64,000 nucleotides of DNA from Bubalus kerabau (lineage: Eukaryota; Chordata; Mammalia; Artiodactyla; Bovidae): contig NC_073628.1 in the NCBI RefSeq assembly GCF_029407905.1, positions 15,343,501 to 15,407,500 of the forward strand. The letters run 5' to 3'. Position 1 is the first letter of the stretch; every line of letters begins with the position of its first letter. Under the pieces are notes generated by a model, which was not told the origin of the DNA, searched no databases, and worked only from the letters and a program-made list of their open reading frames with translations. Of the stretch, positions 51,456 through 63,720 are shown one piece after another. The position numbers and the translations under genes were made by a program.

Positions 51456-52650
51456 ATTTCCAGATTAGAGTCTATGGACATGATGAGGAGGAAACTTTTA
51501 TCAAAAGAAATGGCCTAATCGTGTAGAATATGAGGAATGACTCAAACACAGGTGCCTCCTTCAAGGCCAGGAAAACAGCTGGCTGCCAAGTGTTCCTGTC
51601 TCCCCTGGTCGTAACACCACCAGGATCTCGTTGGTAGATGGCTCCCTGGACTTGGGTCAAAGCCCATGAATGGAAACTCTCAGGGCAAGCCTATTCTTCT
51701 TGCTGCTGGTAAACTGCCACAGAAACATTCCACGCCCTGCGCCCACCGGGAGGCAGGCATCAGCAGAGCACCAGCTACCAGGCCCAGAGTGGCCTCGGCT
51801 CAGTAGAGGCCCGAGGCTCCAAGCAGTGGGAAGATCCCTAAACAGGCTGATTCTGCTGCAGCAGGAAGATTTAAGGCCTGCTCCTGAGAAATCTCTGGCT
51901 AACTTCCTCACAGTTTGAGTTGTGAACAGCAGTTCCTGATAAAAACTCAGAAAGAAGATAGTAGCTATTAACACCCTCTGGGCTGAGGTCTGCAACTCTC
52001 TTGACAGTCTTTCTGCATGTTAGACAAAGGTGTGCAGAAAATCAGAACAGTTTACAGGCAGGTGGGGGCTAGAGCTGCAGCCTGGAATCAGAAGGTAGTT
52101 CTCACCTGGCCTTTCTAAGAGATAAAAAGATACATGGTTTTGTGCCTCTATCTCCCCAACTGTAAAAGGGGTTTTCCTGGATTGAGACTGTTGTGTTTGT
52201 GTGTAAAATGCTGGAATCCATGCTCTGTAAGTATCAGCCAAATGTCCTGCAACCACATCAGCCTGGAGTGGGAACCCCAATGGTCACTTCAGGCTCACCT
52301 TCTCAGGGGCTGCTTCATCCTGGCAACTCAGTCTCTGGACATTGTTGCCCTTCCTCTGGCTGCAGCGAGCCCACTGGATCCCCAGTCTGGGGATCCCACA
52401 GCACAGAGCTGTGCTGCCCCTGCAAACACTGGTGCGGCGTTATAGTGCTCGGCTCCAACCCTCTCTCCCCAGAGGGTAGGCATCTGCTTCTCTCAGATTG
52501 CTTTACATCCTCTTCTTGAGCTCCCACACACAGACCTTGAGGGAAGCCTGACTGGTTTCTGTGGTTCACTAAGCTTCCTTGGAGGGTTGGGGTAAAAGGC
52601 CATTCAAAAGGCAATTTCATCCTGTTACACTCTTCTAAAGTGTCCTTATC
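51456..52650. other. Intergenic, no recognised feature
   Basis: Unique-looking sequence. Open frames of up to 117 codons are without recognisable domain. Confidence 0.4.
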
Positions 52651-52652
52651 TT

Positions 52653-52815
52653 GGGACTTTCCTGCCATCCGGTGATTAAGACTTTGCCTTCCAATGTGGA
52701 GGGTGTGGGTTCGATTCCTGCTTGGGGAACTAAGATCCTACATGCCTTGTGGTCAGAAAGCCAAAAATATAAAACAGAAGTAATATTGTAACAAATTCAA
52801 TAAAGACTTTAAAAT
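52653..52815 (+). repeat. CHR-type tRNA-derived SINE
   Basis: GGGACTTTCCTGCCATCCGG, then 'gggtgtgggttcgattcctgcttggggaacta' (B-box region), then 'agatcctacatgccttgtgg' and an A-rich 'aataaagactttaaaa' tail. More complete than the other CHR copies in the window. Confidence 0.78.
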
Positions 52816-52885
52816 AGTCCACCTTAAGAAGAAAGCAAAGTGTCCTTATCTTAATGTTGAGGACATTTTTAAACATAATCACTAT

Positions 52886-55019
52886 GCCTTCTTATTGCAC
52901 TCTGTATTGCAAATTTCAGACTTCAGTTGAAGAAAGTAGGGAAGATCACTAGGCCTTTAAGGTATGACCTAAATCAAAACCCTTACAATAATACAGTGGA
53001 AGTGACAAATAGATTCAAGGGATCAGATCTGATAGACAAAGTGCCTGAAGAACCATGGATGGAGGTTTGTGACATTGTACAGGAGGTGGTAACCAAAACA
53101 ATCCCCAAGAAAAAGAAATACAAAAAGGCAAAATGGTTGTCTGAGGAGGCCTTACAGATAACTGAGAAGAGAAGCAAAAGGCAAAGGAGAAAAGGAAAGA
53201 TAAACCCATCTGAATGCAGAGTTCCAAAGAATAGCAAGCAGAGATAAGAATAAGAAAGTCTTCCTAAGTGAACAGTGCAAAGAAATAAAGGAAAACAATA
53301 GAATGAGGAAGACTAGAGATCTCAAGAAAATTAGACATATTAAGGGAACATTTCATCCAAAGATGGGCACAATAAAAGGACAGAAACAGTATGTACCTAA
53401 CAGAAGCAGAAGATATTGAGAAGAGGTGGCAAAAATACACAGAAGAACTATACAAAAAAGATCTTAATGACCCAGATAACCATGATGGTGTGATCACTCA
53501 CCTAGAAACAGATATACTGGAGTGCAAAGCCAGGTGGGCCTTAGGAAGCACTACTACAAACAAAGCTGGTGGAGGTGATGGAATTCTAGCAGAGCTATTT
53601 CAAATCCTAAAAGACGTTGCTATGAAAGTGATGTACTCAATATGCCAGGAAATTTGGAAAACTCAGCAGTGGTCACTGGACTGGAAAAGGTCAGTTTTCA
53701 TTCCAATTCCAAAGAAGGGCAATGCCAAAGAATGTTCAAACTACCACACAATTGCACTCATTTCACACACTAGCAAACTAATGCTCAAAATTCTTCATGC
53801 TAAGCTTCAATAGTACGTGAACCAAGAACTCCCAAATTTTCAAGCTGGATTTAGAAAAGGCAGAGGAACCAGAGATCAAATTGCCAACATCTATTGAATC
53901 ACAGAAAAAACAACAGAATTCCAGAAAAATATCTACTTCTGCTTTATTGACTACGCCAAAGCCTTTGACTGTGTGGATCACAACAAACACTGGAAAAGTC
54001 TTAAAGAGATGGGAATGCCAGACCACCTTACCTGCCCCTGAGAAACCTGTATGAAGGTCAAGAAGCAACAGTTAGAACTGGACTTGGAACAATGGACTGA
54101 TTCTGAATTGGGAAAGGAGTACATGAAGACTATATTGCCACCCTGCTTATTTAACTTATATGCAGAGTACATCATGTGAAATGCTGGGCTGGATGAAGCA
54201 CAAGCTGGAATCAAGATTGCAGGGAGAAAAATCAATAATCTCAGATATGTAGATGACACCACCCTTATGGCAGAAAGTAAGAGGAACTAAAGAACTTCTT
54301 GATGAAGGTGAAAGAGGAGAGTGAAAAAGCTGACTTAAAACTCAGTATTCAAAAACTAAGATCATAGCATCCAGTCCCATCACTTCATGGCAAATAGATG
54401 GGGAAACAATGGAAACAGTGAAAGATTTTATTTTCTTGGGCTCCAAAATCACTGAAGATGGTAACTGCAGCCATGAAATTGAAAGACACTTACTCCTCGG
54501 AGGCAAAGCTATGACAAACCTAGACAGGGTGTTAAAAAGTAGAGACATCACTTTGCCGACAAAGGTCCATATAGTCAAAGCTATGGTTTTCCAGTAGTCA
54601 CGTATGGATGTGAGAGTTGAACTATAAATAAGGATGAGTGCCGAAGAATTGATGCTTTTGAATTGTGGTGTTGGAGAAGACCCTTTAGAGTCCCTTGGAC
54701 AGCAACAAGATCAAACCAGTCAATCCTAAAGGAAATCAACCCTGAATATTCATTGGAAGTACTATTGCTGAAACTGAAGCCGCAATACTTTGGCCACCTT
54801 ATGCGAAGAACTGACTCATTTGAAAAGACCCTGATGCTGGGAAAGAGAAGGCAGGAGGAGAAGGGGATGACAGAGGATGAGATGGTTGGATGGCATCACC
54901 GACTCAATGCACATGAGTTTGAGCAAGCTCCAGGAGTTGGTGATGGACAGGGAAGCCTGGTGTGCTGCAGTTCATGGGGTGGCAAAGAGTCAGAGACAAC
55001 CGAGTGACTGAACAACAAC
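52886..55019 (+). mobile_element. BovB LINE, 2.1-kb truncated copy
   Basis: The longest BovB fragment here. It starts in the linker before RT ('ggatcagatctgatagacaaagtgcc', encoding KVPEEPWMEVCDIVQEVV), covers RT motif FIDYAKAFDCVDH (about 53943-53980) and the YVDDTTLMAES active-site region (about 54247-54280). It reaches the terminal 3' tail near 55010. Frameshifts (such as at about 54280) and internal stops show that it is inactive. The N-terminal endonuclease is missing. Confidence 0.93.
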
Positions 55020-55039
55020 TGTGCTTTCATCACACTTAC

Positions 55040-56400
55040 CAAAAATAATAATAATTCCTTAATGTCCTCTTTTACCAGTCCCCATGCATATTTCCTTGAT
55101 TTTCCCAATCTTCTTGATTTGTTTCCATCAGGATCCAAACAAGGGCCTCACAATATATTTGGTTATGTCCTCTTAGTCTGTTTTACCTGATAATAACTCA
55201 CTCTCCCTTTTTCCCTAATGCCATTTTTGTTGGAGCAGAATCCTCATTTGTTGGAGAAACTGGGTCACTTTTCCTACTCAATGTCCCAACTTCTGGATTT
55301 AGCTACAAACATTGTATCCTTATCATTTGGACTTCCCAGATGGCACTAAAGGTAAAGAACCCACCTGCCAATGCAGGAGACTCAGGTTCAATCCCTGGGT
55401 CAGAAAGATCCCCTGGAGTAGGGCATGGCAATCCACTCTAGTATTCTTGCCTGGGAAATCCCATGGACAGAGAAGCCTGGTGGGCTATGGTCCACAGGGT
55501 TACAAAGCGTCAGACATAACTGAAGCTCTTAGCATGCATGCACACACACACCCTTGTCATTTAAGTAGTTCTTCCATCCCCTGTATTTCCTATAAATTAA
55601 TAGCAGTTCTGATGACTTGATTAAAGTCAGGATCGATTTTTTAGGCAAGAAACATTCTAGGAAACACTGTTGCATCAATGCATATAATGTCTGTGCTGCC
55701 CCCTTTTACAGAGGGTAAGATTGATCACAGGGTGTAGGTGGTGTCAGCCTGATCCTGCCATTATAATGTTCCCCATTGACATTTCAGTTAATAATTTTAG
55801 CCTCTTTAATGGATGTTGCATGGATCAATTATTTCTTTAGAGGTTGAAAATAGTGTATTTTTTAAAATTCTGTTATTTCTTCTGCATTTATTAGTTGGGA
55901 TTCTTCTATTATAAGACCTATTTTTATCAAAGATGTAGTTACCCACAATATATGGCATAGGAAAGATAAAATATATACTTTCTCATTATTTATCCATTTT
56001 CAGAATAATAAGTTATTACCTTAGCAACTCCCAGTGGCAAGTTGTTACATTGTTTACAGGGTTTTTTGGTTTCATTATGAACTTGTGGTTTTTGTGTATG
56101 TGACAGTTTTTAATCCATTATAGTTATCTTTCTTTTTGATCCAGAAATTGCCCTATTTGGACCAATAGGAGTGCCTTTAAAGTGGCTCCTGTGTTGTTTT
56201 GACATGATTTCAACTAGTGTGGTAGAGCTTTCTTGCAAAACAAGTTGTCCATGGCTCATTATGCAGATTTCTTGTCCGAAAGCTGAACTCAGCCATTTCA
56301 CCATAAGAAATGGTATTTAGAGACTCACTTCAGGATTTTTCTTTCCCAATTAAGCATTGCAAACATAATTGAGACTTCCTGTGCAGACATCTCTCAGATC
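55040..56400 (-). repeat. L1M LINE 3' UTR/ORF2 relic (antisense)
   Basis: Text such as 'gacttgattaaagtcaggatcgattttttaggcaagaa', 'ataatgtctgtgctgccccctttt', 'gatcacagggtgtaggtggtgtcagcctgat' and 'gtgcctttaaagtggctcctgtgttgttttgacatg' matches the antisense 3' region of an ancient L1M element in order. It is split by the Bov-tA insertion at 55328-55552. Confidence 0.65.
55328..55552 (+). repeat. Bov-tA SINE inside L1M
   Basis: GGACTTCCCAGATGGCACTA head, 'caggttcaatccctgggtcag' B box, Bov-A tail and a CACACACACACAC microsatellite end. It interrupts the older L1M relic, so it is younger. Confidence 0.9.
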
Positions 56401-57850
56401 TCATTGTCTTTTTTTTCCCATTGGAGGTAAATACTACCGTGAATATGTTATTTATCACTCTTGTTTAGGTTTTTATTCTTTTACTATGTATTTTGGGCAC
56501 ATATATTTTAAATGGCATTGTCTTGCAGATATTTAAATCTTATTAGATGGTATTCCACTGTGTGTATCTTATTTCAACCAGTATTTTCCACACAGTATTA
56601 TATTCGTTATATTTACCCATACTGCTAGATTTATTGCTGGTTCATATTAACTGCTGTGTGTTGTTTCATAGTATACACATACAACAACTTTTTTCCTGTT
56701 GATGAATTCTTTGGTTTTCAAATTTTGCCATTACAAACAAAACTTCAGTGAAGATTGTTGATCATACCTCACTGCACACTGCATGAGAATCTCTAGGGTA
56801 TACTTCTAGATGCAAACCAGCTCAGTCATTGGGTATGAGCACTTCCACATTTACTAGATACTGTCAACTGCTCTTCAGGATGGTTGTACAAATTTATGCT
56901 TCCACCAGCAGTGTACGAAAGTCCACACTTTCTTCCTACATCCTCACTCAAACTTGGTATTATCAGATATTTTAATTTGTGAAGTGATTTCTCCTTGGCA
57001 CCTTAATTTTTAACTTCTCTGCTAGTGAGATGAAAATTCTTCTGGTGTGTGTGTTGACTCTGTGGGTTGATGTTTCTATTGCATTTGAGAGTATAGTAAA
57101 TAAGACCATAAGACCTGGAGCCAGAATCCTAGGCTCAAGCTCAGCTACATCTCTTAACTATCAGTGACGTTAAGCATGCTATTTAACCCTTTCTCTATTT
57201 CTTTACCTGCAGAGTGGGGGCGATAAACATTTGTCTCATAGAAATATAGTGAAGATTAAATGAGTTAATATATCTCAAGTGCTTAGGACAGTGCCTGGCT
57301 ATTATAATCACAATCATTGTTATTGGTTTGTCAGAGTTCTTTCTATATTCTGGGTACAATTTGTCAGATTTTGCATCTTACATATCTTTTCTCAAATGTC
57401 TGTGATTCGTTTCTTACTTTGTTTTTTGGTATCTTTTGCTACTGCAGAAAGTTTAGGGTTAATATAATAAAAATTTGTCCTTACTTTTTCCTATAAGTTG
57501 GAAGTTTTGTTGTAAAGCATAAAGAATCTTTCTTAAATCTTTCACAAGGTCATAAGGCCTATATTTTCTTTAAAAGTTTTTAAATATTCTTTTATCCCTT
57601 GTAGGATTTTTAACTTACTTGTGAGGTAAGAGAGAAACCAAACTTTGTGTTTTTCCCCACAGATAATCGATTTTCCAAGCACCATTTATTGAACAATCAT
57701 TGTTTTCCCATTTATTTATAATTCTGCTTTTATAGTGTATTGTGTCCACATACATGTAACTGGGTTTCTGGGCTTCTTTTCCAGTTCCATTGATTCATTT
57801 TTCAATTTTTGCATCATCCCACTATGTCCAAATACCTAAGACATATATAA
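56400..57850 (-). repeat. Old L1M LINE relics (antisense), with MIR inside
   Basis: 'ttccaccagcagtgtacgaaagtcc', 'acttggtattatcagatatttt' (about 56900-56970) and 'ccaagcaccatttattgaacaatcattg', 'gggcttcttttccagttccattgattc' (about 57675-57800) are antisense L1 ORF2/3' sequences. They are interrupted by a MIR at about 57095-57310. Confidence 0.65.
57095..57310 (+). repeat. MIR SINE
   Basis: 'cataagacctggagccagaatcc', 'gcatgctatttaaccctttc', 'gaagattaaatgagttaatata' and 'cttaggacagtgcctggct'. Full MIR order. Confidence 0.82.
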
Positions 57851-58285
57851 AAATAAGCCTTCATATTTCACAGAACAAGCCCCATCTCTTCTTTTTTGAG
57901 ATGGAATCTAAGTTCTTGGCCTGCTTCTCCATAGGGTCTCCTAGAGCCTGAAGGATAGTGAAGACTGTGTCTAACATCTGAGAAATCTGGACGAGAGACT
58001 GGCTGGTAGCTGCTCTCCTGGCAGAGCAAACTTAGGAAGATCCCACAGTCCCAAGATTTATCTGAGCAAAGTACAGATATATTTCCCATGAGCCATCTGT
58101 GGGCCATAAGAAGAGTATTTGCCCTTGTGGGATCATCTGAGATCCATGTAAGAGGACTAGCTTCAACAAAGAAGTAGAGTGGATAATAATCTAATCAACC
58201 AGGGTGCCTGAGAACCTATAGTTTTACTTTAGTAACCACTCTAGAAGTCTTGTAAATGGGCAAGTTTGTGGGAATACACAGAAAG
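57851..58285. other. Intergenic, no recognised feature
   Basis: No gene or repeat confidently recognised. Confidence 0.4.
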
Positions 58286-58287
58286 AG

Positions 58288-58505
58288 ACTAAGCATGGGC
58301 TTTGGAGTCAGGCCAGAGCTGCATAATGACTCACTCTCTAACAGTTGTGGGCTTAGAATATGCCATTTAATCTCCCTGTGCCTCTGTGTCCTTATCTAGA
58401 AAAGGGGGTTTGTTGTACCTCCCTGGTCGGGTAGCCATAGGATTAAACAAGAGGACTAATGTAACACACTCTGTGCGATGTCCAGCACTTGGTAAATGGT
58501 TATCT
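58288..58505 (+). repeat. MIR SINE
   Basis: 'gcatgggctttggagtcaggccagagctg', 'gaatatgccatttaatctccctgtgcctc', 'gattaaacaagaggactaatg' and 'tccagcacttggtaaatgg'. Full MIR order. Confidence 0.82.
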
Positions 58506-58684
58506 TTATTACGGACAGCCTTCAGGGAAAAGGTGTCAGGCTTAAATTTCTAGCCTACAAAGGCATTCATTTGTGAGGTTAAGATGAAGGGATAGTGCCT
58601 CAGTTCTTCTTCTTTGCTCAGCATTCAGTCCCTCAGTCCCCTTTTTCTGGTAGCAGGGACCATTTTTTCTTAGACAGTTATCAC

Positions 58685-59135
58685 CACCTTCTAGTGCCAG
58701 TTCATGTAGTTCAGGCTGATGGACTTGACCCTGCCCTCCACCTCCAGGGCTGAGAGTGATGAAGGCCTAGCTAATCAGCATCCTTCATTCCCCCTGGCTG
58801 CCATAATTGGTTCTGAATAAGGAGCATGACCCAAGTTGGTCCAATGAAATCCAACCCTGGGACTTGCACTAGAGCTGTGGGCCCAGAGCTGAGCTGCCAG
58901 CTGCTCTCTCTCCAGAGGGAGGGAGGGCCCGAACCAGCAGTAGAGGAGAGAAGGGCCAAGATATGGGGAGCATGGACCAAAACTCAAAGATACTCTGAGC
59001 CCTGGAATCAAGATATGCTGAAGCAATTCCATCCTGGGACTTTTCAGTTATGTGAAACAATACATTTTTTTTAACTTAAGACCGTTTGAGTTAAGTTTTC
59101 TGTTACTTGCATTCAAAAGGGTTCTGACAATGATT
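58685..59135 (+). repeat. Ancient LTR (MaLR/MLT1-like)
   Basis: 'aattggttctgaataaggagcatgacccaagttggtccaatgaaatcc' and later 'tcctgggacttttcagttatgtgaaacaataca' then 'gtttgagttaagttttctgttacttgcattcaaaagggttctgac' follow a common mammalian LTR of the MaLR type. The exact subfamily is not assigned. Confidence 0.55.
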
Positions 59136-60425
59136 TTTAAGGCATTTCTTCTTCTTTAGTCTCCAGCTTACTGTATAATCATGTAAGCCCCTTTCTTGTC
59201 TGCTGCATTTCCTAACTTTATTAGGAAGAAGAAATCCCATGGCCTTAGTATTTAGACTTGATGGATAATGGAAATTGCTAAGGCATGATCACTCCCTGAG
59301 GATTAGAAAACGCAAATCCTTTCCATCTAAATGGATTCTTTTCTCTCGGGGTGGGAAGAAGCTGATATTTAGGTAAGTCTCTGTTTTTGTTCTCCAAACT
59401 CTGAGAAAGGTTGCTGTTAAAGGGCAACACAACAATTAAAAGCTGTTGGATATGAGAATGACAAGCTTGGCTGGTATGCAATACTGTGCAGCTGAGATGA
59501 TTATTCTCAATTAATGGGCAAACATTACACAATTGTCTCTTTCAAGTCCAGAGTGCTAATATATAATACACAATCAGAGGGCATTGTACATCGGAATATA
59601 ACTCATTAGCCAGTGCCAATTCTTTACCCCCTAGAAATAAAATAGTCTGTTGTGTATGAAAGCTGCAATTTTGAGTCTTTTAAATTTGCAGCTATATAGA
59701 CCAGGTGAAGGATTTCTATTTAGGAAGAATCCAAATGGAATTGGGAGTTGAAATTCCTATTGGGAAATCATTATTAAGGCAAATTCAGCTTTTGTAGAAT
59801 TGGGGCAGGGGTGGACTTTGATCTCCCGTGACTCTTGCCAGGAACCCCATTCAAGGACTCTTGGCCAATCTGACTAAGGCAGCATCTGCCCTGCTGAGGG
59901 ACATCCCAGAATGGACATGTCCCTGTGTGACTTGCTCAGTGAATGCCAAATCGATTGGGTCATTTTATTCAAACCTGGGGAACTTGGCTGCCCAGGCACA
60001 TGCTCTGTGGATGAACTCACTTTTGCTTTAGTCCACATGGCTGGCAAAGTCTGTGGCTCAGACAGCAAGGGACAGAGGTGAGGAGAATGCAGGGCGGGAG
60101 ATCAGAGAAGTCTGTGGAGGAGGATTGAGTTACTGTCAGATCACAGGGTGTCGGAGACTCTGGGACAGATTGATGGCAGAGCCTACCCGGCTGGCAGGGA
60201 GCTGAGAACCATCAGCACAGACGGCTGTGCTGAACCAGCTGCCTTGTGTGCACATGCAGAGTGCAAGCTAAACAGGAGTAGTGAATCTTAACTGTTACCA
60301 AAACGCTAGGCCGTCCATCAGCCCACCTAACTGGAAAACAAAGCAGGCCTTTAGACTCCAAATCCCCTAGACCAAAATGATACCTATACTGTTATCCAGT
60401 GTCTTACTTCCCAGGGCATGTCTCT
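59136..60425. other. Intergenic, unique, AT-rich block
   Basis: No repeat signature recognised, in contrast with its surroundings. The AT-rich part at 59140-59760 contains several TAAT/ATTA cores. No gene is supported. Confidence 0.4.
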
Positions 60426-60429
60426 ACCA

Positions 60430-60560
60430 GTCTTTCAACACACACCTATTAAGAGCTGCTAAATGTCAGGACTGGCTGTGCTAGGTGCTGGGGATGTGAA
60501 GGAAACATGAACAGTACTTCACTCTAAGGCTCTTACCACCTACTAAACAATTACAAAAAG
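60430..60560 (+). repeat. L2/old-repeat-like fragment
   Basis: 'aacacacacctattaagagctgctaaatgtcaggactggctgtgctaggtgctggggatg' resembles a very common old mammalian LINE motif. Confidence 0.45.
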
Positions 60561-61285
60561 GGGTGGGGAAATGCAGTAGGAGCTGGAATAAAAGAAAGCA
60601 CAAATACAGAAAGAACCCACTAAACAGGCACCAGCTCATGTAAGTTGTGATGTAAAGCTAAGGAATTTGTATCTTCAAACATGCATGAACCACTCTTCAA
60701 ATGCCACCCAACAGTTGTATCTCATCCAATCCAGGCTCATATCCATGACTTCAACACGATAAAAATATCCCCCAGGGTACTTAAGGTCTAGCAATAATTT
60801 AATGTTTTGTTCTTCTCTGTATGTTCTCTGATACATTTTCATATCTTCGATGTCTTTCTTTTTGAGGGTGTTATTTACTCTGGTTGGTAGGATATGATAC
60901 TAAAGGTCAAGGCTTTAATTTTGTGGAACATTTAGCTTCATTTGGAAAGAGAATTAAGCCCCCACAACCAGAGGTTTGCCCCTCAATCAGAGTCACAGTC
61001 ATTCACAAATGTCAACTATGTCCTTCCTTACTGGGACCAGAACAACAGACAAAGAGAGGTTCACTCCATTCAAACCCATCATCATTACCAGACAGTACAT
61101 CATTGGCAGGACACAGCCGTTAGGTAATGTGGCAGCATTCCTGTGCTCATAAAAAATAGTAAACATTGGAGTGTATGTATTTGTGTGCATGTATAATGTC
61201 TTGCAGTCTTCTTGAGGACACTGGAAATAGTAATTACTATGAATGACAAGCAGAACCCCAGATGCTAACAAGTCACACTCCCTCG
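60561..61285. other. Intergenic, no recognised feature
   Basis: No gene or confident repeat. Confidence 0.4.
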
Positions 61286-61287
61286 TA

Positions 61288-61400
61288 CCTTTCATGACTG
61301 TACTTATATCACCTCAGAAAGTCTTTCCCTCATCACCACTAGAATGTAAATTCATTGGGATTTTTGTCTATTTTGTTCACCATCCACAAAATTAAAGGCC
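61288..61400 (-). repeat. L2-like LINE end (antisense)
   Basis: 'cctcagaaagtctttccctcatcacc' and 'agaatgtaaattcattgggatttttgtct' fit the antisense L2 3' end. Confidence 0.5.
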
Positions 61401-61454
61401 TAAGCTTTTTAAATATATTCCACCGAGTATATTAAACAACATATTCAAGAAGAA

Positions 61455-61665
61455 AGATGACATATATAGGATGAATAAACAACAGGTGTTACTGTATAGC
61501 ACAGGGAACTATATTCAGTATTCCGTAGCAAACCAAATGGAAAAGAACATGAAAAAGAATATATATATATATGTATAACTGCATCACTTTACTGTACAGT
61601 AGAAACTACCACAACATTGTAAATTAACTGTACTTCAATAGAATAAATTTTTTTAAAAAAGAAAG
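61455..61665 (+). repeat. L1-type LINE 3' end
   Basis: 'gcacagggaactatattcagtattcc', 'gtataactgcatcactttactgtacag' and 'cattgtaaattaactgtacttcaata' followed by A/T tail. A longer copy of the element end at 382. Confidence 0.65.
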
Positions 61666-61998
61666 ATGACCAAGCTGTGAAAACATATACAAAGAATCTA
61701 CACAGAGAAGAACACAAACATTAAATTGTTACTAAAGCTATATGGCCTGGGATATTTTTACTCTGTTTAAGTCATGGATATGAGACTAACAGGATAAGAG
61801 AAAACCACTGGACAGACGTAATAGAAGCTGTGGCATCTGAGAGTGGCTTCTGTGGCTGAGAACAGTCACCAATTCTTCAGCTTTACATCGCATTTTACAT
61901 GATGTGGTGTCACCCTCTGGGCACAGCTCCTAGAACAGTGCCTGCCATATGAGAGGTGCTCAGTAACTTTTATTAAAGGTCAAGTGCTCTTTAATGAC

Positions 61999-62276
61999 AG
62001 AGAAGGCAATGGCAAGCCACTCCAGTGCTCTTGCCTGGAGAATCCCGTGGATGGAGGAGCCTGGTGGGCTGCAGTCCATGGGGTCGCTACGAGTGGGACA
62101 CGACTAAGCGACTTCACTTTCACTTTTCACACAATGGAGAAGGCAATGGCAACCCACTCCAGTGTTCTTGCCTGGAGAATCCCAGGGACGGCAGAGCCTG
62201 GTGGGCTGCCGTCTATGGGGTCGCACAGAGTCGGACACGGCTGAAGCGACTTAGCAGCAGCAGTAGCAGCAGCAGC
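61999..62276 (+). repeat. Bov-A2 SINE with CAG-rich tail
   Basis: The dimer GAGAAGGCAATGGCAAGCCA / GAGAAGGCAATGGCAACCCA with the CTTTCACTTTTCAC linker ends in an imperfect AGCAGCAGTAGCAGCAGCAG microsatellite. Confidence 0.92.
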
Positions 62277-62564
62277 TCTTTAATGAAGCTTTTGTTTGGT
62301 TCCTTTAACAATTTAATTTTGTAACAAGGTAGTATGTTGACATAGTTCAACATTCATTTTAGTGTAAAAAGGTAACACAAAGCCTTGTTCTAATCCTGCT
62401 CTTTGCCTAATCAGGTTCTACATCTTACACAGCAAACTTGTCCTATAACCATTTCTATTACTTTTCTTCCAGACTTTGTTTCTGCAAATCAAATACAACT
62501 ATATTTTTACTTTATTGCGCAAAAGATAACTCTGATATTAACCTTGATTTTGTTTATTTGATAA

Positions 62565-63115
62565 TATAACTTGATGAATGGGTAAAGAAAAATGTGGTAT
62601 ATTTATATAATAGAATATAATTCCGCCATAAAAAAGAAGGAAATTCTGCCATTTGTTATAACATGGATGGACCTTGAGGATATGATGCTAAGTGAAATGA
62701 GTCAGACAAAAAGTCAAACACTTCGTGATCTCATTTATATGTGCAATTTAAAAACAAAAATCTAACCCAGAGAAACAGAGAACAGGTTGGTCATTGCTAG
62801 ACGCTGGGGGTGGGTGTGGAGAAATTGAGTGAAGGCAATTAAAAGGTACAAACTTCTAGTTCTAAGATAAAAAAGTTCTAGAGATGTCATGTAAAACATG
62901 GTGATTATAGCTAATGCTGTATAGCATATTTGAATGTTGCTAAGTTCCCATCACAAGGAAAAAATAGTTGTAATTATATGAGGTGATGGATGTTAACTAA
63001 GCCTATTGTGGTGATCATTTTGCAATACACTCATACATCAAATCATTATGTTGTACATCTTAAACTAATACAATGTCATGTCAATTGTTTCTCAATAAAA
63101 TGGAATGGAAATATA
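62565..63115 (+). repeat. L1 LINE 3' end
   Basis: 'taatagaatataattccgccataaaaaagaagg', 'taacatggatggaccttgaggatatgatgctaagtgaaatgagtcagac' and later 'ctagacgctgggggtggg' are the standard 3' part of L1 ORF2/UTR. It ends 'caataaaatggaatgg'. No coding capacity remains. Confidence 0.8.
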
Positions 63116-63119
63116 TAAT

Positions 63120-63720
63120 TTAGAGATTCTTCATATTCAACTTGTTGTCTTCAATTTTTTTACAGTTCTAATCAATTCTACTGTTTAAATATTCCACAGT
63201 TGATTAAACCAGCCCATATGGATGAACACTTGTGTTGTTTCCAATCTTTAAAGTTATTAAAAAATAAAACAAAAGTACTTAATACTATATAATAGTATAA
63301 ATTCCCAGAGATAGGATTGCTAGGTCAAATAGTCTATGTATTGGTAATTTTATATACATATTGAAAAATTGCCTTCCAAAAGGATTATATAAATTTATAT
63401 CCTTATCAACAATGTAAAAAAAAAAAATGTCTTTTTCCCACAGCCTTTCCAGCAGAGTCTTATCACATTGAGAGTTTTGTTAATCTAGTTAGTAAAAAAG
63501 AAATACCTCAGTATGGTTTGTACTTGCATTTCTCTTGTGACACAGAGCATCACTTTATTTCTATGAATGAACACTTCATATTTTTCTTATGTTTCTGTTG
63601 GGTTAATAGTCTTTTTATACTTGGCTTATAAGAGGCACATTACATAGAGGGAGAGTAGCCCTTTCTCTGTGAGTTTCAATTTTTTTTTTCCAGTGGTGTG
63701 TTGGCTAGTGTTTAGTAATG
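63120..63720 (-). repeat. Old L1M relic (antisense)
   Basis: 'gagataggattgctaggtcaaatagt', 'attgccttccaaaaggattatataaatttatat' and 'cttgcatttctcttgtgac' are the antisense L1M 3' pattern. The window ends soon after, without a gene. Confidence 0.65.

Noticed and set aside
52927..53813. Possible novel reverse transcriptase gene
   Set aside because: This is part of a BovB LINE with frameshifts and no endonuclease. The same family occurs at several other places in the window.
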